Positions 7,431 to 16,201 of a stretch of DNA of 64,000 bases are shown one piece after another. The stretch is from Caballeronia sp. SL2Y3. GTDB taxonomy: Bacteria > Pseudomonadota > Gammaproteobacteria > Burkholderiales > Burkholderiaceae. Within the stretch, counting starts at the first letter, position 1, and the number at the start of each line of letters is the position of its first letter. Below the pieces are notes generated by a model that did not search any database, had not been told where the DNA came from, and saw only the letters and a program-made list of their open reading frames with translations. The stretch is from positions 620,001-684,000 of the forward strand of contig NZ_CP084261.1 in the NCBI RefSeq assembly GCF_022879575.1. The letters are read 5' to 3'. The position numbers were made by a program, and so were the translations under genes.

Positions 7431-9197
7431 CTAAGTGCGCCGAAAGCCGCGGAAGCGCTCGCGTTGGTGCTCTTCGTCGAAATGCGCGCGCGCCGGCTTC
7501 ACGAGATCGCTGCGCGAGACGATGCCGACAAGCCGCATCGACGCCTTGTCCGCCACGACCGGCAGCCGTTCCAGGTCATGCACGGCGAGGCGCGTGGCCG
7601 CAAGACGACACGGTTCGCCGGGCAGCGCGACGGCAGGCGCGGCTTCGTTCTTCTGCGCGAGCGCGTCGCCGACCGTGACGGCGCCCGCCTGCGACGTCTC
7701 GCCGAGCGCCGCCAATGCCGCCAATGCCGCGCGATCCAGCATGCCGACGAGCGCGCCGTCGCGCACCACCGGATACGCGCGGTGCGCCTGCTGCGGCCCG
7801 AAATGCCGCGCGAGGACGTCGGCGAGTGGCGTCGCGGCGTCGATGGTGTTCACGTCGCGCGTCATCACTTCATCGACGTGGTGACGCTCAAGCGGGTCCA
7901 CCCCGTATTCGCGATAAATGTGATAGCCGCGCCGCGCGATCTTCTCCGTCATGATCGAGCGGCGCATCACGACGGTGGCGAAGCCGTGCGCGACGAGCGT
8001 GGCCGCCAGCAGCGGCAGGAGCGCGTTGCTGTCGTGCGTGAGGCCGAACGCGAAGACGATGGCGGTGAGCGGCGCGCCGAGTGTCGCGCCGAGCGTCGCG
8101 GCCATGCAGACGAGCGGCCAGAGCGCCGTGTCGTGGCCCGGCAGGACCGCGCCGAGCACCGTGCCGAGGCCCGCGCCGAGCATCAGCAGCGGCGCCAGCA
8201 CGCCGCCCGACGTGCCGGACGCGAGCGCCACGACCCAGATCACCGCTTTCACGGCCAGAATCGCGAGCGCCACCTGAATGGCGATGTGCTGATGCAGCAG
8301 ATCGCCGATCACGTCATAGCCGACGCCGAGCGCGCGCGGCTCCAGATATCCGCCTATGCCGACCACGACGCCGCCGATGGCCGGCCACCACATCCAATGC
8401 AGCGGGAGCTTGCCGAACGCATCTTCGAGCTTGTAGAGCGCCGCCGAGAGACCCGACGCGAGCACGCCCGACAACAGCCCCGCGACGAGGCACGACAGCA
8501 GCGAAATCATGTGCGGCGGCTGCGTCTGCATCGGGAAAAGCGCGCCGGTGCCGAACACGAACGCCCGCGCGAAGCCGGCCACGGCGCATGCGAGCGCCAC
8601 GGGCAGAAAACTGCGCGGCCGCCATTCGAAGAGCAGCAGTTCCACGGCGAGCAGGACGGCTGCGACCGGCGTGCCGAACACGGCGGTCATGCCCGCCGCC
8701 GCGCCCGCCACGAGCAGCGTCTTACGCTCGGCGGCCGTCACGTCGATGCACTGCGCGATCAGCGAGCCGAGCGCGCCGCCCGTCATGATGATCGGGCCTT
8801 CCGCGCCGAACGGCCCGCCGCTGCCGATCACGATGCCCGAGGACAGCGGCTTCAGCACCGCGACCTTCGGCGACATGCGGCTCTTGCCAAAGAGAATCGC
8901 TTCGATGGCTTCGGGAATGCCGTGGCCGCGAATCTTCTCGGAGCCGAAGCGCGCCGTCAGCCCGACGATCAGCCCGCCGATCACCGGAATCACGATGACC
9001 CACGGACCCAGCGTATTGAGCGCGGGCGAGCGGTCCTCGATGGAGAACGTCTGGAAGAAGAACAGATTCGTGAATAGATGGATGAGCCCGAGCAGCACGA
9101 CCGCCGCGAGCGTGCTGATGCCGCCGATGACCGCCGCGAGCCCGCAGATGCGCAGCAGCCGGTCGTTCACGGAAAAGTCGCGTTTATGATGATTCAT
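7431..9197 (-). CDS. ClC-family chloride channel/antiporter with C-terminal CBS pair
   Basis: 588 residues. Ten or more membrane helices carry ClC signatures: GSGGPFGAEGPIIMTGGALG (the GxxGPxGxEGP selectivity and gating-glutamate segment), FGTPVAAVLLAVELLLFEW, and GTSGGVLAPLLMLGAGLG (variant of GxFxP). A cytosolic CBS pair follows (HHVDEVMTRDVNTIDAATPL; LPVVADKASMRLVGIVSRSD). It moves chloride or a related anion across the inner membrane, as channel or proton antiporter. The start at 9197 is chosen because GGAG precedes it by 8 bases. Last gene of the HPP-MarR-ClC operon, 28 bases after the MarR gene. Confidence 0.9.
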   Translation of the reverse strand: MNHHKRDFSVNDRLLRICGLAAVIGGISTLAAVVLLGLIHLFTNLFFFQTFSIEDRSPALNTLGPWVIVIPVIGGLIVGLTARFGSEKIRGHGIPEAIEAILFGKSRMSPKVAVLKPLSSGIVIGSGGPFGAEGPIIMTGGALGSLIAQCIDVTAAERKTLLVAGAAAGMTAVFGTPVAAVLLAVELLLFEWRPRSFLPVALACAVAGFARAFVFGTGALFPMQTQPPHMISLLSCLVAGLLSGVLASGLSAALYKLEDAFGKLPLHWMWWPAIGGVVVGIGGYLEPRALGVGYDVIGDLLHQHIAIQVALAILAVKAVIWVVALASGTSGGVLAPLLMLGAGLGTVLGAVLPGHDTALWPLVCMAATLGATLGAPLTAIVFAFGLTHDSNALLPLLAATLVAHGFATVVMRRSIMTEKIARRGYHIYREYGVDPLERHHVDEVMTRDVNTIDAATPLADVLARHFGPQQAHRAYPVVRDGALVGMLDRAALAALAALGETSQAGAVTVGDALAQKNEAAPAVALPGEPCRLAATRLAVHDLERLPVVADKASMRLVGIVSRSDLVKPARAHFDEEHQRERFRGFRRT

Positions 9198-9225
9198 GCC
9201 TGTCACTCCAAAAACTCCGCGAGAC

Positions 9226-9639
9226 TCAGAGGTCGATTTGCGGGACGCGGAACGCGCCGTCGAGCGATTTCAGCTCCGCGCGATGCAGCGCCGCGAGGCG
9301 CGCGAGCACCTGCTCGCCGCGCGCTTCGAGATGCACGTGCACTTGCCGGCGATCCTCCGCGCTCTGCTCGCGCCGCACGAGCCCGAGCCCTTCGCAGCGC
9401 GTGACGAGCGCCACGACGCCGTGATGATGCGACTGCAGTCGCTCGGCCAGCTCGCCGACCGTCGCCCACGCGCGGCCCGGAAAGCCCTTGATGTGCAGAA
9501 GCAGCAGATATTGCAGCGGCGTGATGCCTTCTTCCTGCGCGGCGCGCTCGGAAAAACGCTCGAAGCGGCGCATCTGATAGCGGAATTCGGAAAGCTGCTC
9601 GAAGTCCGGCTTGGTGAGGGTGCGTGCGGTTTTCGTCAT
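9226..9639 (-). CDS. MarR family transcriptional regulator
   Basis: 137 residues with standard MarR architecture: dimerisation helix (EFRYQMRRFERFSERAAQEEG), TPLQYLLLLHI, helix-turn-helix (TVGELAERLQSHHHGVVALVTRCEGLGLV) and a wing with the conserved D-R-R (SAEDRRQVHVHL). It lies between the HPP and ClC genes (4 bases after one stop, 28 before the next start). It is therefore likely a local regulator of anion or nitrogen-oxide transport, possibly sensing a small aromatic or oxidant. Confidence 0.9.
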   Translation of the reverse strand: MTKTARTLTKPDFEQLSEFRYQMRRFERFSERAAQEEGITPLQYLLLLHIKGFPGRAWATVGELAERLQSHHHGVVALVTRCEGLGLVRREQSAEDRRQVHVHLEARGEQVLARLAALHRAELKSLDGAFRVPQIDL

Positions 9640-9643
9640 TTCT

Positions 9644-10789
9644 TCAGGCGCTCTTGCGCTCGCTCGCGAAGCTCTGGCGATACAGCCCCGAGATCAGATC
9701 GGTTTCGGTGATCATGCCGAGCAGGCGCTCGTTGTTGTCGGTCACCGGAATGTGGTGGTGCCCGAAGTCCGCGAACATCGGCACGAGTTCCGCGATGGGC
9801 GTGCGCGAGTCGACCGTGCAGACATCGGTGGTCATCAGCGAGCCGACGCGCGCCGGCGCTTGCGCCGGGCCGCGCATGATGCGCTCGACGGCGCGCGCGA
9901 AAGCATCGCGCGGCGCGGACCGGTGCGCGGGCGCGAGGTCCGCTCGTGTGACGATGCCGCGCACGCGCCGCGTCATGTCGATCACCGGCAGCGCCTTCAC
10001 GCGATGCCGCGCGAGCAGCGCGAGCGCCTCGTCGACCGTGGTGTCGGGCGTCACGGACACCACGCCGCGCGACATGATGTCCGCGCAACTGAATTCGGTG
10101 AAGCGGCGCGCGTAAGCCTGTAACTGCGTTTCGCGCAGCAGTGCTTCGAGATCGTCCGGATCGACGTCGAGCATTTCGCTGCGGCGCGCGAGCACGGCTT
10201 CGAGATCGGCGCGCATGAAGGCCGCGCCGTCCGGCGCTTTCGGCGACGCCTGCGCGACGTGCGGATAACGGTGCCCCGTCAGCGCGTGATAGACGATGGC
10301 CGAGCACAGCAGCGCCGCCGACTGGATGGCCACCGGCGCGAGCACGAAACCGTAGCCGAGCGCGTGAATCGACGGGCCGCCGAGCACCGCGGTCAGCGCC
10401 ACCGCGCCCGAAGGCGGATGCACGCAGCGCAGCGCGAACATCCCGCAGATGGCGAGCGCGATGGCGAGCGCGGCGGCATCGACGGGATCGTGGATCAGCG
10501 CGGCGCACGTCACGCCGACGATCGCCGACACGAGATTGCCGCCGATGATCGACCACGGTTGGGCGAGCGGACTCGCGGGCACCGCGAAGAGCAGCACGGC
10601 GGAAGCGCCCATCGGCGCGATCAGAAACGGAATCGCCGAGGTATCGCCGACGAGCAGGCGCGCGATGCCGCCCGTCAGCGCAATGCCGATGAGCGCGCCC
10701 GCGCCCGCGCGCAGCCGTTCGGCCCATCTGAGCGTGACGGGAGCGGGAAGGAAGCCATGTAACCAGCGTAAGAGGACGGTGCGCGACAC
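9644..10789 (-). CDS. HPP family membrane protein with CBS domain pair
   Basis: 381 residues. The HPP transmembrane domain spans about residues 20-170, with the family's name motif HPPSGAVALTAVLGG and PFLIAPMGASAVLLFAVP. Two CBS motifs follow (CADIMSRGVVSVTPDTTVDEAL; VGSLMTTDVCTVDSRTPIAELV). HPP proteins have been linked to nitrite transport. The start is taken as GTG at 10789 (VSRTVLLRWLHGFLP) because no ATG lies near the domain start; a TTG at 10822 is an alternative. First gene of the operon with MarR and ClC. Confidence 0.8.
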   Translation of the reverse strand: MSRTVLLRWLHGFLPAPVTLRWAERLRAGAGALIGIALTGGIARLLVGDTSAIPFLIAPMGASAVLLFAVPASPLAQPWSIIGGNLVSAIVGVTCAALIHDPVDAAALAIALAICGMFALRCVHPPSGAVALTAVLGGPSIHALGYGFVLAPVAIQSAALLCSAIVYHALTGHRYPHVAQASPKAPDGAAFMRADLEAVLARRSEMLDVDPDDLEALLRETQLQAYARRFTEFSCADIMSRGVVSVTPDTTVDEALALLARHRVKALPVIDMTRRVRGIVTRADLAPAHRSAPRDAFARAVERIMRGPAQAPARVGSLMTTDVCTVDSRTPIAELVPMFADFGHHHIPVTDNNERLLGMITETDLISGLYRQSFASERKSA

Positions 10790-10940
10790 GTTTTCAGCGA
10801 GGAGTTCTTGTGAGAGGGTCAATGAATCGCGCGTCGGGAACGCGGCGAAGCGTGAAATTATATCGCAACGTGATACAAATTGTCGCGGCGACTTCGACTC
10901 GGGTACGATGAACGTACGCGCGTTTCCTCGTGAGCCGAAC

Positions 10941-12818
10941 ATGAGCCGGTTGTTCATGCGAATCCCGTACGCAGTGGCGCTGTGGCTGGTCGCGATCGGC
11001 GCGTGGGCCGCGCCGGCGCCGGACGCCGACGAGCCGTCCACCGTCGTGAGCGACGTCCACGAGTTCGTCGTCGCGGACGACGGCTCCGTCAGCGAGGACG
11101 ACCGCACCGTACTGCGCGCGAACACGGCCGCGGGCGTCGACGAGATCGCGCAGCGCTACGTGTGGTACGACCGCAGCGTGTCGAAGGTGGAGATCGTCGA
11201 GGCGTATTCCGTCGATGCGAACGGCGCGCGCCACGACGTCTCGTCCGATCAGATCCGCGATATTCAGGAGCCGCGCTCGGCGGGCGCGCCGACGTTTCAG
11301 GACGCGAAGCTGCGCGCGGTGATCTTTCCGGCTGTGGGCGTCGGCTCGACGGTGCACTTGCATTCGCGCAAGAGCCAGGCGAGCCCGGTCATTCCCGGCC
11401 AGTTCGGCTATTACGTCGAGCCGGGACAGCGGCCGGTGCTGGATCAGCAACTCGTTTTCGATCTTCCCGCGACGAAGCCGCTCTACGCCGATACGCGCGG
11501 CTATATCGCGCGTGCGCCTGTCACCGCAAACGGCCGCACGCGCTATGTGTTCGATTACCGTCGCGAGCGGATTGCGCGCATCGAAAGCGGTTCCGTCGGC
11601 TATGCGCAATACGGCGACCGGCTGATGGTGTCCACGTTTCCCGACTACGCGAGCTTCGCGGCGAGCTATCGCTTATCCGCCGCCGATGCGAGCGCGAGCG
11701 ATCCAGCCGTGCGGGCGCTCGCTCGAACGCTGACCGCCAACGACGCCGACGCGCGCGCGAAGGCCCGGACGCTCTACGACTGGGTGCGCCGCAACATTCG
11801 CTACGTCGCGATGTTCATCGGGCAGAGTCCGGCCGTGCCGCATCGCGTGACGGACGTGCTCGCGAACCGCTACGGCGACTGTAAGGACCACGTCGCGCTC
11901 TACGGCGCGCTGCTCGACGCGGTCGGCATTCGCAACGAGCCCGCGTTGATCGCCCTCGGCTCGGTCTACTCGCTGCCTTCGGTGCCGGGCTACGGCGCGG
12001 GCGCGATCAATCACATCGTCACGTATCTGCCGGACTTCGCGATGTTCGCGGACAGCACGGCGTCGAGCGTCGAGTTCGGCTTCTTGCCGCTGGCGGACAT
12101 GGACCGGCCGACACTGCTCGTCGATAGCGGCGCGCTCGCTCGCACGCCCGCGACTCAGCCGTTGTCGCGCACGGCGCGGCTTCAGATCGACGTCGCGCCG
12201 CAAGGCGAGGCGACGTTCGCATATCGGGTGCAGGACGCGGGATGGAGCGCCGAACTGGAGCGCATGAATCTGCGGCTCGCGAGCGCGCAGCGGCGCGACC
12301 AGATCGCCGCGGACCGCCTGCGTTTCACGAACTTGCGCGGCGCGGGCGCGCTGACCACGACCGACGTCGATGCCACCAGCGGCCCGTTCGCGACGACGCT
12401 GCGCGGCACGCTCGACGACGTCGTCTGGCCGACCGGCACGACCGCCTTGCCCGCGCTCACGAGCCTGTCGGGCGGCATCGCCACGCAGACGCGCAACTGG
12501 CTCGCGGAGCGCTCGCGCACGCAGCCTTATCTGTGTGTGGGCGGCGCATACGACGAGGTATCGCAGATCGCGCTGCCGAAGACCATGCGAGTCGCCGAAG
12601 TGCCCGACGATCTCGACCTGACGAGCGGCTTTTTCCGCTATCGCTCGCGCTATGTGTTCGATGAAGCGAGCAATGTGATCCAGGTATCGCGCACGCTGGA
12701 TGCGCGCTTCGGCAAGCAGGTCTGTTCGCCGGAAGATTTCGAGGCATCGTTGCCGGCGCTTCGCAAGATCGAGCGCGATACGCAGGCGCAAATCATCGTC
12801 AAAGTATCGGCGCAGTGA
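10941..12818 (+). CDS. Exported DUF3857/transglutaminase-like protein
   Basis: 625 residues. Signal peptide (FMRIPYAVALWLVAIGAWA), then a DUF3857 beta-domain (EFVVADDGSVSEDDRTVLR to about residue 240) and a papain-like transglutaminase domain: DWVRRNIRYVAMFIG, catalytic Cys in NRYGDCKDHVALYGALL, His in AINHIVTYLP and Asp in FADSTAS. The C-terminal part is a second beta-rich region. Such proteins sit in the envelope and may act as cysteine peptidases or cross-linkers; no substrate is known. ATG 10908 or 10956 are alternative starts. It is divergent from the HPP operon, sharing a 150-base promoter region. Confidence 0.85.
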   Translation: MSRLFMRIPYAVALWLVAIGAWAAPAPDADEPSTVVSDVHEFVVADDGSVSEDDRTVLRANTAAGVDEIAQRYVWYDRSVSKVEIVEAYSVDANGARHDVSSDQIRDIQEPRSAGAPTFQDAKLRAVIFPAVGVGSTVHLHSRKSQASPVIPGQFGYYVEPGQRPVLDQQLVFDLPATKPLYADTRGYIARAPVTANGRTRYVFDYRRERIARIESGSVGYAQYGDRLMVSTFPDYASFAASYRLSAADASASDPAVRALARTLTANDADARAKARTLYDWVRRNIRYVAMFIGQSPAVPHRVTDVLANRYGDCKDHVALYGALLDAVGIRNEPALIALGSVYSLPSVPGYGAGAINHIVTYLPDFAMFADSTASSVEFGFLPLADMDRPTLLVDSGALARTPATQPLSRTARLQIDVAPQGEATFAYRVQDAGWSAELERMNLRLASAQRRDQIAADRLRFTNLRGAGALTTTDVDATSGPFATTLRGTLDDVVWPTGTTALPALTSLSGGIATQTRNWLAERSRTQPYLCVGGAYDEVSQIALPKTMRVAEVPDDLDLTSGFFRYRSRYVFDEASNVIQVSRTLDARFGKQVCSPEDFEASLPALRKIERDTQAQIIVKVSAQ

Positions 12819-12824
12819 GAGCGG

Positions 12825-13256
12825 TCACTGCGTGTCGCGCGCCACGCGAAAGCCGTTCTGCGACTGACGCACGCTCGCGCTGTACTTGAAGCGCGTGGCC
12901 GATTGCATATAGTCGCCGCCTTCGCGCCACGAACCGCCGCGAATCACGCGCACCGAACAGGAGGGCTCGTCCCACACGCGGCCATCGGCGGGCGCGCCCT
13001 TGTATGAGCTATGCCAGCAGTCGGCGACCCATTCGCAGACGCTGCCGTTCATGTCGTAGAGGCCATACCCGTTGGGCGCGAACGAACCCACGGGCACCGG
13101 CGCATCCGCGTGATACGGCTCGCCGCAGTCCTTGCAGTCGGCCGTGCCTTTTTTCATCTGATCGCCCCACCAGAACGTGCTTTGCGTGCCGCCGCGCGCG
13201 GCGAACTCCCATTCCGCTTCGCTCGGCAGACGATACGGCTTGCCGCCCTTGCAGCC
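12825..13256 (-). pseudogene. Formylglycine-generating-enzyme-like (FGE-sulfatase) protein, 5' truncated
   Basis: Translation from the in-frame stop at 13257 gives [20 protein letters not shown], the conserved middle of FGE/SUMF1-like domains, then the rest of the domain: [41 protein letters not shown], and ending NGFRVARDT. The first half, including the usual WVSWY and early core, is missing: upstream of 13250 the frame is stopped and the remaining bases up to the next gene (13257-13536) show no related coding. This looks like a gene cut by a rearrangement. The ATG at 13157 could express only the C-terminal 110 residues. Confidence 0.75.
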
Positions 13257-13536
13257 CTAACTGACGCTTCACATCCAACGAAATGGGCCGCAGAGCGCTG
13301 GGCCGGCCACAACATATCGGGCTAGCTGAAGCATCGCATGCATCGTTCAAGCCCGCAAAAGCAAGGCTGCCCAACGGAGGCTTGCAGCTTGAGCCGAGCA
13401 ATGCCTCGCTTTGACACGGGCGACGTGCTGCCGCTACGCTTGGCACGACCGCCCGCGTCCGTTGTGGCGTACGATGGGGCAGTCATGGTACTTTTTGCGT
13501 CCGTGAACCAACTCGTACATTCTCGAGGTGTTGTCG

Positions 13537-14640
13537 ATGACCCAGCCGCAATCCGCTGACCTTTCCACGGCCGCCGGCGCGATCCCCGATTCGGAAACCG
13601 GGAACAACCCGCTCGGCATTGCGGGGCTGGAATTCGTGGAGTTCTCGAGCCCGGACCCGCAAGGTTTAGCCGCGCTGTTCGAACGGCTAGGCTTCGTGCC
13701 GGTGGCGCAGCATGTCAGCAAGGCAGTGACGCTGTATCGTCAGGCCAGCATGAATTTCCTGCTGAACGCCGAGCCCGATTCCTTCGCCACGCGTTTCGCA
13801 GAGACACATGGCGTCGGCATTGCGGCCATCGGCATTCGCGTGGTGAACGCGCAAATCGCTCATGAACGCGCGGTGGACTACGGCGCGTGGGACTTCGAGG
13901 GCGAGAAGATCGGCCCCAACGAACTCGCCATTCCCGCTATTCAGGGTATCGGCGATTCGCATATCTATTTCGTCGATCACTGGCCCGGCAAGAACAGCGG
14001 GGAAGCCTCGATCTACGACATCGACTTTCGGCCGCTCGATCAAGCGCCCACTGAACTCGACGGTACGGGACTGCTCGAAGTCGATCACTTCACGCAAACC
14101 GTCGGCGCGGGCCGCATTCAGGAGTGGCTCGACTTCTACCGGGAAGTGCTGCACTTCGAAGAGATTCACGAGGTGCATCCGGACTGGCACGTGTCGCAAG
14201 ATTCCGCTGTCACGGTTTCGCCGTGCGGTTCCATTCGCATTCCCGTGTATGAAGAGGGCACGTATCGCACGGACCTCATGCAGCAGTATCTGCCGGACCA
14301 TGAAGGCGAGGGCGTGCAGCATATCGCGCTTGCGTCATCGGACATCTTTGCTTCTGTGGATGCCCTGCGCGCACGCGGAGTTCGTTTTCTCACGCCCCCG
14401 CCGCGCTATTACGACGAGATCGACACGCGTTTGCCAGGACATGGCCTCGATATCGAGCAGCTGCGTACACGCGGCATTCTCGTCGACGGCGAGATACTTC
14501 CGGACGGCACGCCGCAACTCTTTCTCCAAACGTTTCTCGAACGCCGGCCCGGCGACATGTTCTTCGAGATCGTCGAGAGACGCGGGCATCATGGCTTCGG
14601 CGAAGGCAATCTGGATGCGATAGCAAAGGCGCAACGCTGA
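13537..14640 (+). CDS. hpd: 4-hydroxyphenylpyruvate dioxygenase
   Basis: 367 residues. It converts 4-hydroxyphenylpyruvate to homogentisate in tyrosine breakdown, using non-haem Fe(II). Both vicinal-oxygen-chelate halves are visible; the C-terminal half holds the metal triad His in EVDHFTQTV, His in GVQHIALAS and Glu in FFEIVERRG, with SPCGSIRIPVYE and GEGVQHIAL typical of the family. The start at 13537 is preceded by GAGGTG with good spacing; the in-frame GTG at 13528 is inside that site. No other tyrosine-pathway gene is adjacent. Confidence 0.95.
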   Translation: MTQPQSADLSTAAGAIPDSETGNNPLGIAGLEFVEFSSPDPQGLAALFERLGFVPVAQHVSKAVTLYRQASMNFLLNAEPDSFATRFAETHGVGIAAIGIRVVNAQIAHERAVDYGAWDFEGEKIGPNELAIPAIQGIGDSHIYFVDHWPGKNSGEASIYDIDFRPLDQAPTELDGTGLLEVDHFTQTVGAGRIQEWLDFYREVLHFEEIHEVHPDWHVSQDSAVTVSPCGSIRIPVYEEGTYRTDLMQQYLPDHEGEGVQHIALASSDIFASVDALRARGVRFLTPPPRYYDEIDTRLPGHGLDIEQLRTRGILVDGEILPDGTPQLFLQTFLERRPGDMFFEIVERRGHHGFGEGNLDAIAKAQR

Positions 14641-14667
14641 CGGCGCGCGCCTTTGCCTTGTCTGCGA

Positions 14668-15039
14668 TTACCGCACGACGATGGTTCCGGTCATATGCGG
14701 ATGCAACGAGCAGAAGTACGTGTACGTGCCCGGCCGATCGAACACATGCGAGAAGGTGTCGCCGCTATCGAGCGGGTCCGATTTAAAGGACTTCGTTTCA
14801 TCGACCACGGTATGCAGCATGTCGTCGCGATTGATCCACGTCACCTTCGTTCCCGCCGGGACCGTGAGCGTCGGCTGGCTGAACGCGAAGTTGTCGATGG
14901 TGATGGTCGGCGCGGCCACCGCGGCGACTTGTTGCGTGGGCTCTTCGGCGCAAGCAGAGGGCATCAGGCCGAAAAGTCCCTTGACGATAATCGCGACCGC
15001 TAGCTGACGCACGCATCGTCCTGCGAAAGAGGCATTCAT
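14668..15039 (-). CDS. Exported cupredoxin (plastocyanin/azurin-like) protein
   Basis: 123 residues with a signal sequence (QLAVAIIVKGLFGLMPSACA) and one blue-copper domain: IDNFAFSQPTLTVPAGTKVTW, then ligands His in DDMLHTVVD, Cys and His in YFCSLHPHM, Met in HPHMTG. These are the four type-1 copper ligands. It should be a periplasmic electron carrier. Its ATG overlaps the TGA of the metallophosphoesterase gene (ATGA), with AGGAG upstream, so translation is probably coupled. Converges with hpd. Confidence 0.9.
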   Translation of the reverse strand: MNASFAGRCVRQLAVAIIVKGLFGLMPSACAEEPTQQVAAVAAPTITIDNFAFSQPTLTVPAGTKVTWINRDDMLHTVVDETKSFKSDPLDSGDTFSHVFDRPGTYTYFCSLHPHMTGTIVVR

Positions 15040-16016
15040 GCGCGTGCTCCTTCGAGTGACGTATCGACGATGGCCAACTGTTCGCGTCCCGGTATGTGCG
15101 TGACCGCTCGCAGGCCCAGCATGGACCGCAACTGTTCCGCGCCGACTTTCATGGGTCCGGGGCCGGCTGCCGAACCGGGCGCAGGCTGAGGAAATGCAGT
15201 CGACATCGCGGAATAGAATCGCATGTCGCCTTCCACTTTTTGCGCGACCTGATGGACGTGTCCGTTCAACACTGTCACGGAACCGAAGCGCTTCAGCAGC
15301 GCGAGCGCCTGCGCGCTGTCGTCGGTGCCCCAGCCCCATTGCGGGTAGAGCGCCCAAAGCGGAATATGCGCGAAGACGACAATCGGCGTGCTGCTGGTTC
15401 TTGCCTGCAAGTCCTGTTTGAGCCACGCGAGTTGTGCGTCGCCGAGAAAGCCGAGGCCGCCGCCCTTCAGATCGAGGACATTCGTCAGGCCGATGAAATG
15501 GACACCGCCTTCATCGAAGCTATACCAGTGACGCGCGCCGCCTTTGCCATACTGGTCCGCGAAGCCCGCAAAAAACGGATCGCCGTTTTCGACGAGCACG
15601 TCATGCTCGCCGGGCACGTAATGCACCGGCATGCCGGCATCGTTGATGATCTGCGTGGCCGTGTCGAACTGAGCGGGCTTGGAAAGGTGCGTGATATCGC
15701 CTGTGTGAATCATGAATGCGGGCCGCTGCGGCATCGCGCGGACGTGATTGATGGCTTCCTGAAGCGTGCCTGTCGGCTCCGTATTCGGATCTTTGTTGAA
15801 TCCGATATGACTATCGCTGATTTGCACGAAACTGAAAGAGCGCGTGGGTTCGGCGGCATGAGCCGACGAAATCAGTTGCGAGCGCGGCACGCCGCCGCTA
15901 ATCGTCCAGAGCACGCCCGCACCGGCCCACGCCATGCACGAGAGCGCCGTGCGCCGGCGTTTGCCGTGATCGTCGAGTTCGGACGGACAAGATAAGGGAG
16001 TGAGTTCGGTTTGCAC
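15036..16016 (-). CDS. Exported metallophosphoesterase
   Basis: 326 residues. A KRRRTALS stretch followed by a hydrophobic segment (CMAWAGAGVLWTISGG) suggests a Tat-like or membrane-anchored leader. The calcineurin-like metal site is complete: D-S-H in QISDSHIGF, GD in HTGDITH, GEHD in place of GNHD, His in VVFAHIPLW and GHVH in LNGHVHQV. It starts at GTG 16016 with AAGGAG upstream. It is first in a two-gene operon with the copper protein and divergent from the ECF sigma gene. A GGAATA-type promoter precedes it. Substrate unknown. Confidence 0.9.
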   Translation of the reverse strand: MQTELTPLSCPSELDDHGKRRRTALSCMAWAGAGVLWTISGGVPRSQLISSAHAAEPTRSFSFVQISDSHIGFNKDPNTEPTGTLQEAINHVRAMPQRPAFMIHTGDITHLSKPAQFDTATQIINDAGMPVHYVPGEHDVLVENGDPFFAGFADQYGKGGARHWYSFDEGGVHFIGLTNVLDLKGGGLGFLGDAQLAWLKQDLQARTSSTPIVVFAHIPLWALYPQWGWGTDDSAQALALLKRFGSVTVLNGHVHQVAQKVEGDMRFYSAMSTAFPQPAPGSAAGPGPMKVGAEQLRSMLGLRAVTHIPGREQLAIVDTSLEGARA

Positions 16017-16054
16017 GGCGGCTCCTTGATGAAGTGGCGTATCCAGCGTCCATC

Positions 16055-16081
16055 GAACCGGCGCAGCGCCTCCGATATTCC
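16055..16081 (-). promoter_or_regulatory. Candidate ECF-sigma promoter for metallophosphoesterase-cupredoxin operon
   Basis: On the minus strand GGAATA (16081-16076), 15 bases, then CGGTTC (16060-16055), about 40 bases before the GTG start. The same GGAATA/GTT layout is found at four other places, all beside the two ECF loci of this window. Functional assignment is inferred. Confidence 0.5.
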
Positions 16082-16116
16082 CGAATGAAACTTTTTTCGC
16101 TCAGTCGAAATAGGAA

Positions 16117-16143
16117 GGAATAAATCGGCGAGACGAGCGGTAA
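16117..16143 (+). promoter_or_regulatory. Candidate ECF-sigma promoter for the sigma/anti-sigma operon
   Basis: GGAATA (16117-16122), 15 bases, then CGGTAA (16138-16143), 58 bases before the sigma start. It agrees with the element at 39564 also in ATCGGC after the first box and GCGGT before the second, with identical spacing. This suggests the sigma factor, or a related one, drives its own operon. Confidence 0.55.
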
Positions 16144-16201
16144 CAGCGAGTGTGGGCGCAATCAATAGGTTCGAATTCGGTGGCATAGGGAGATCCGCGC
16201 A

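Noticed and set aside
7464..9077. 537-codon plus-strand frame opposite the ClC gene
   Set aside because: Antisense shadow with low-complexity Arg/Glu/His content.
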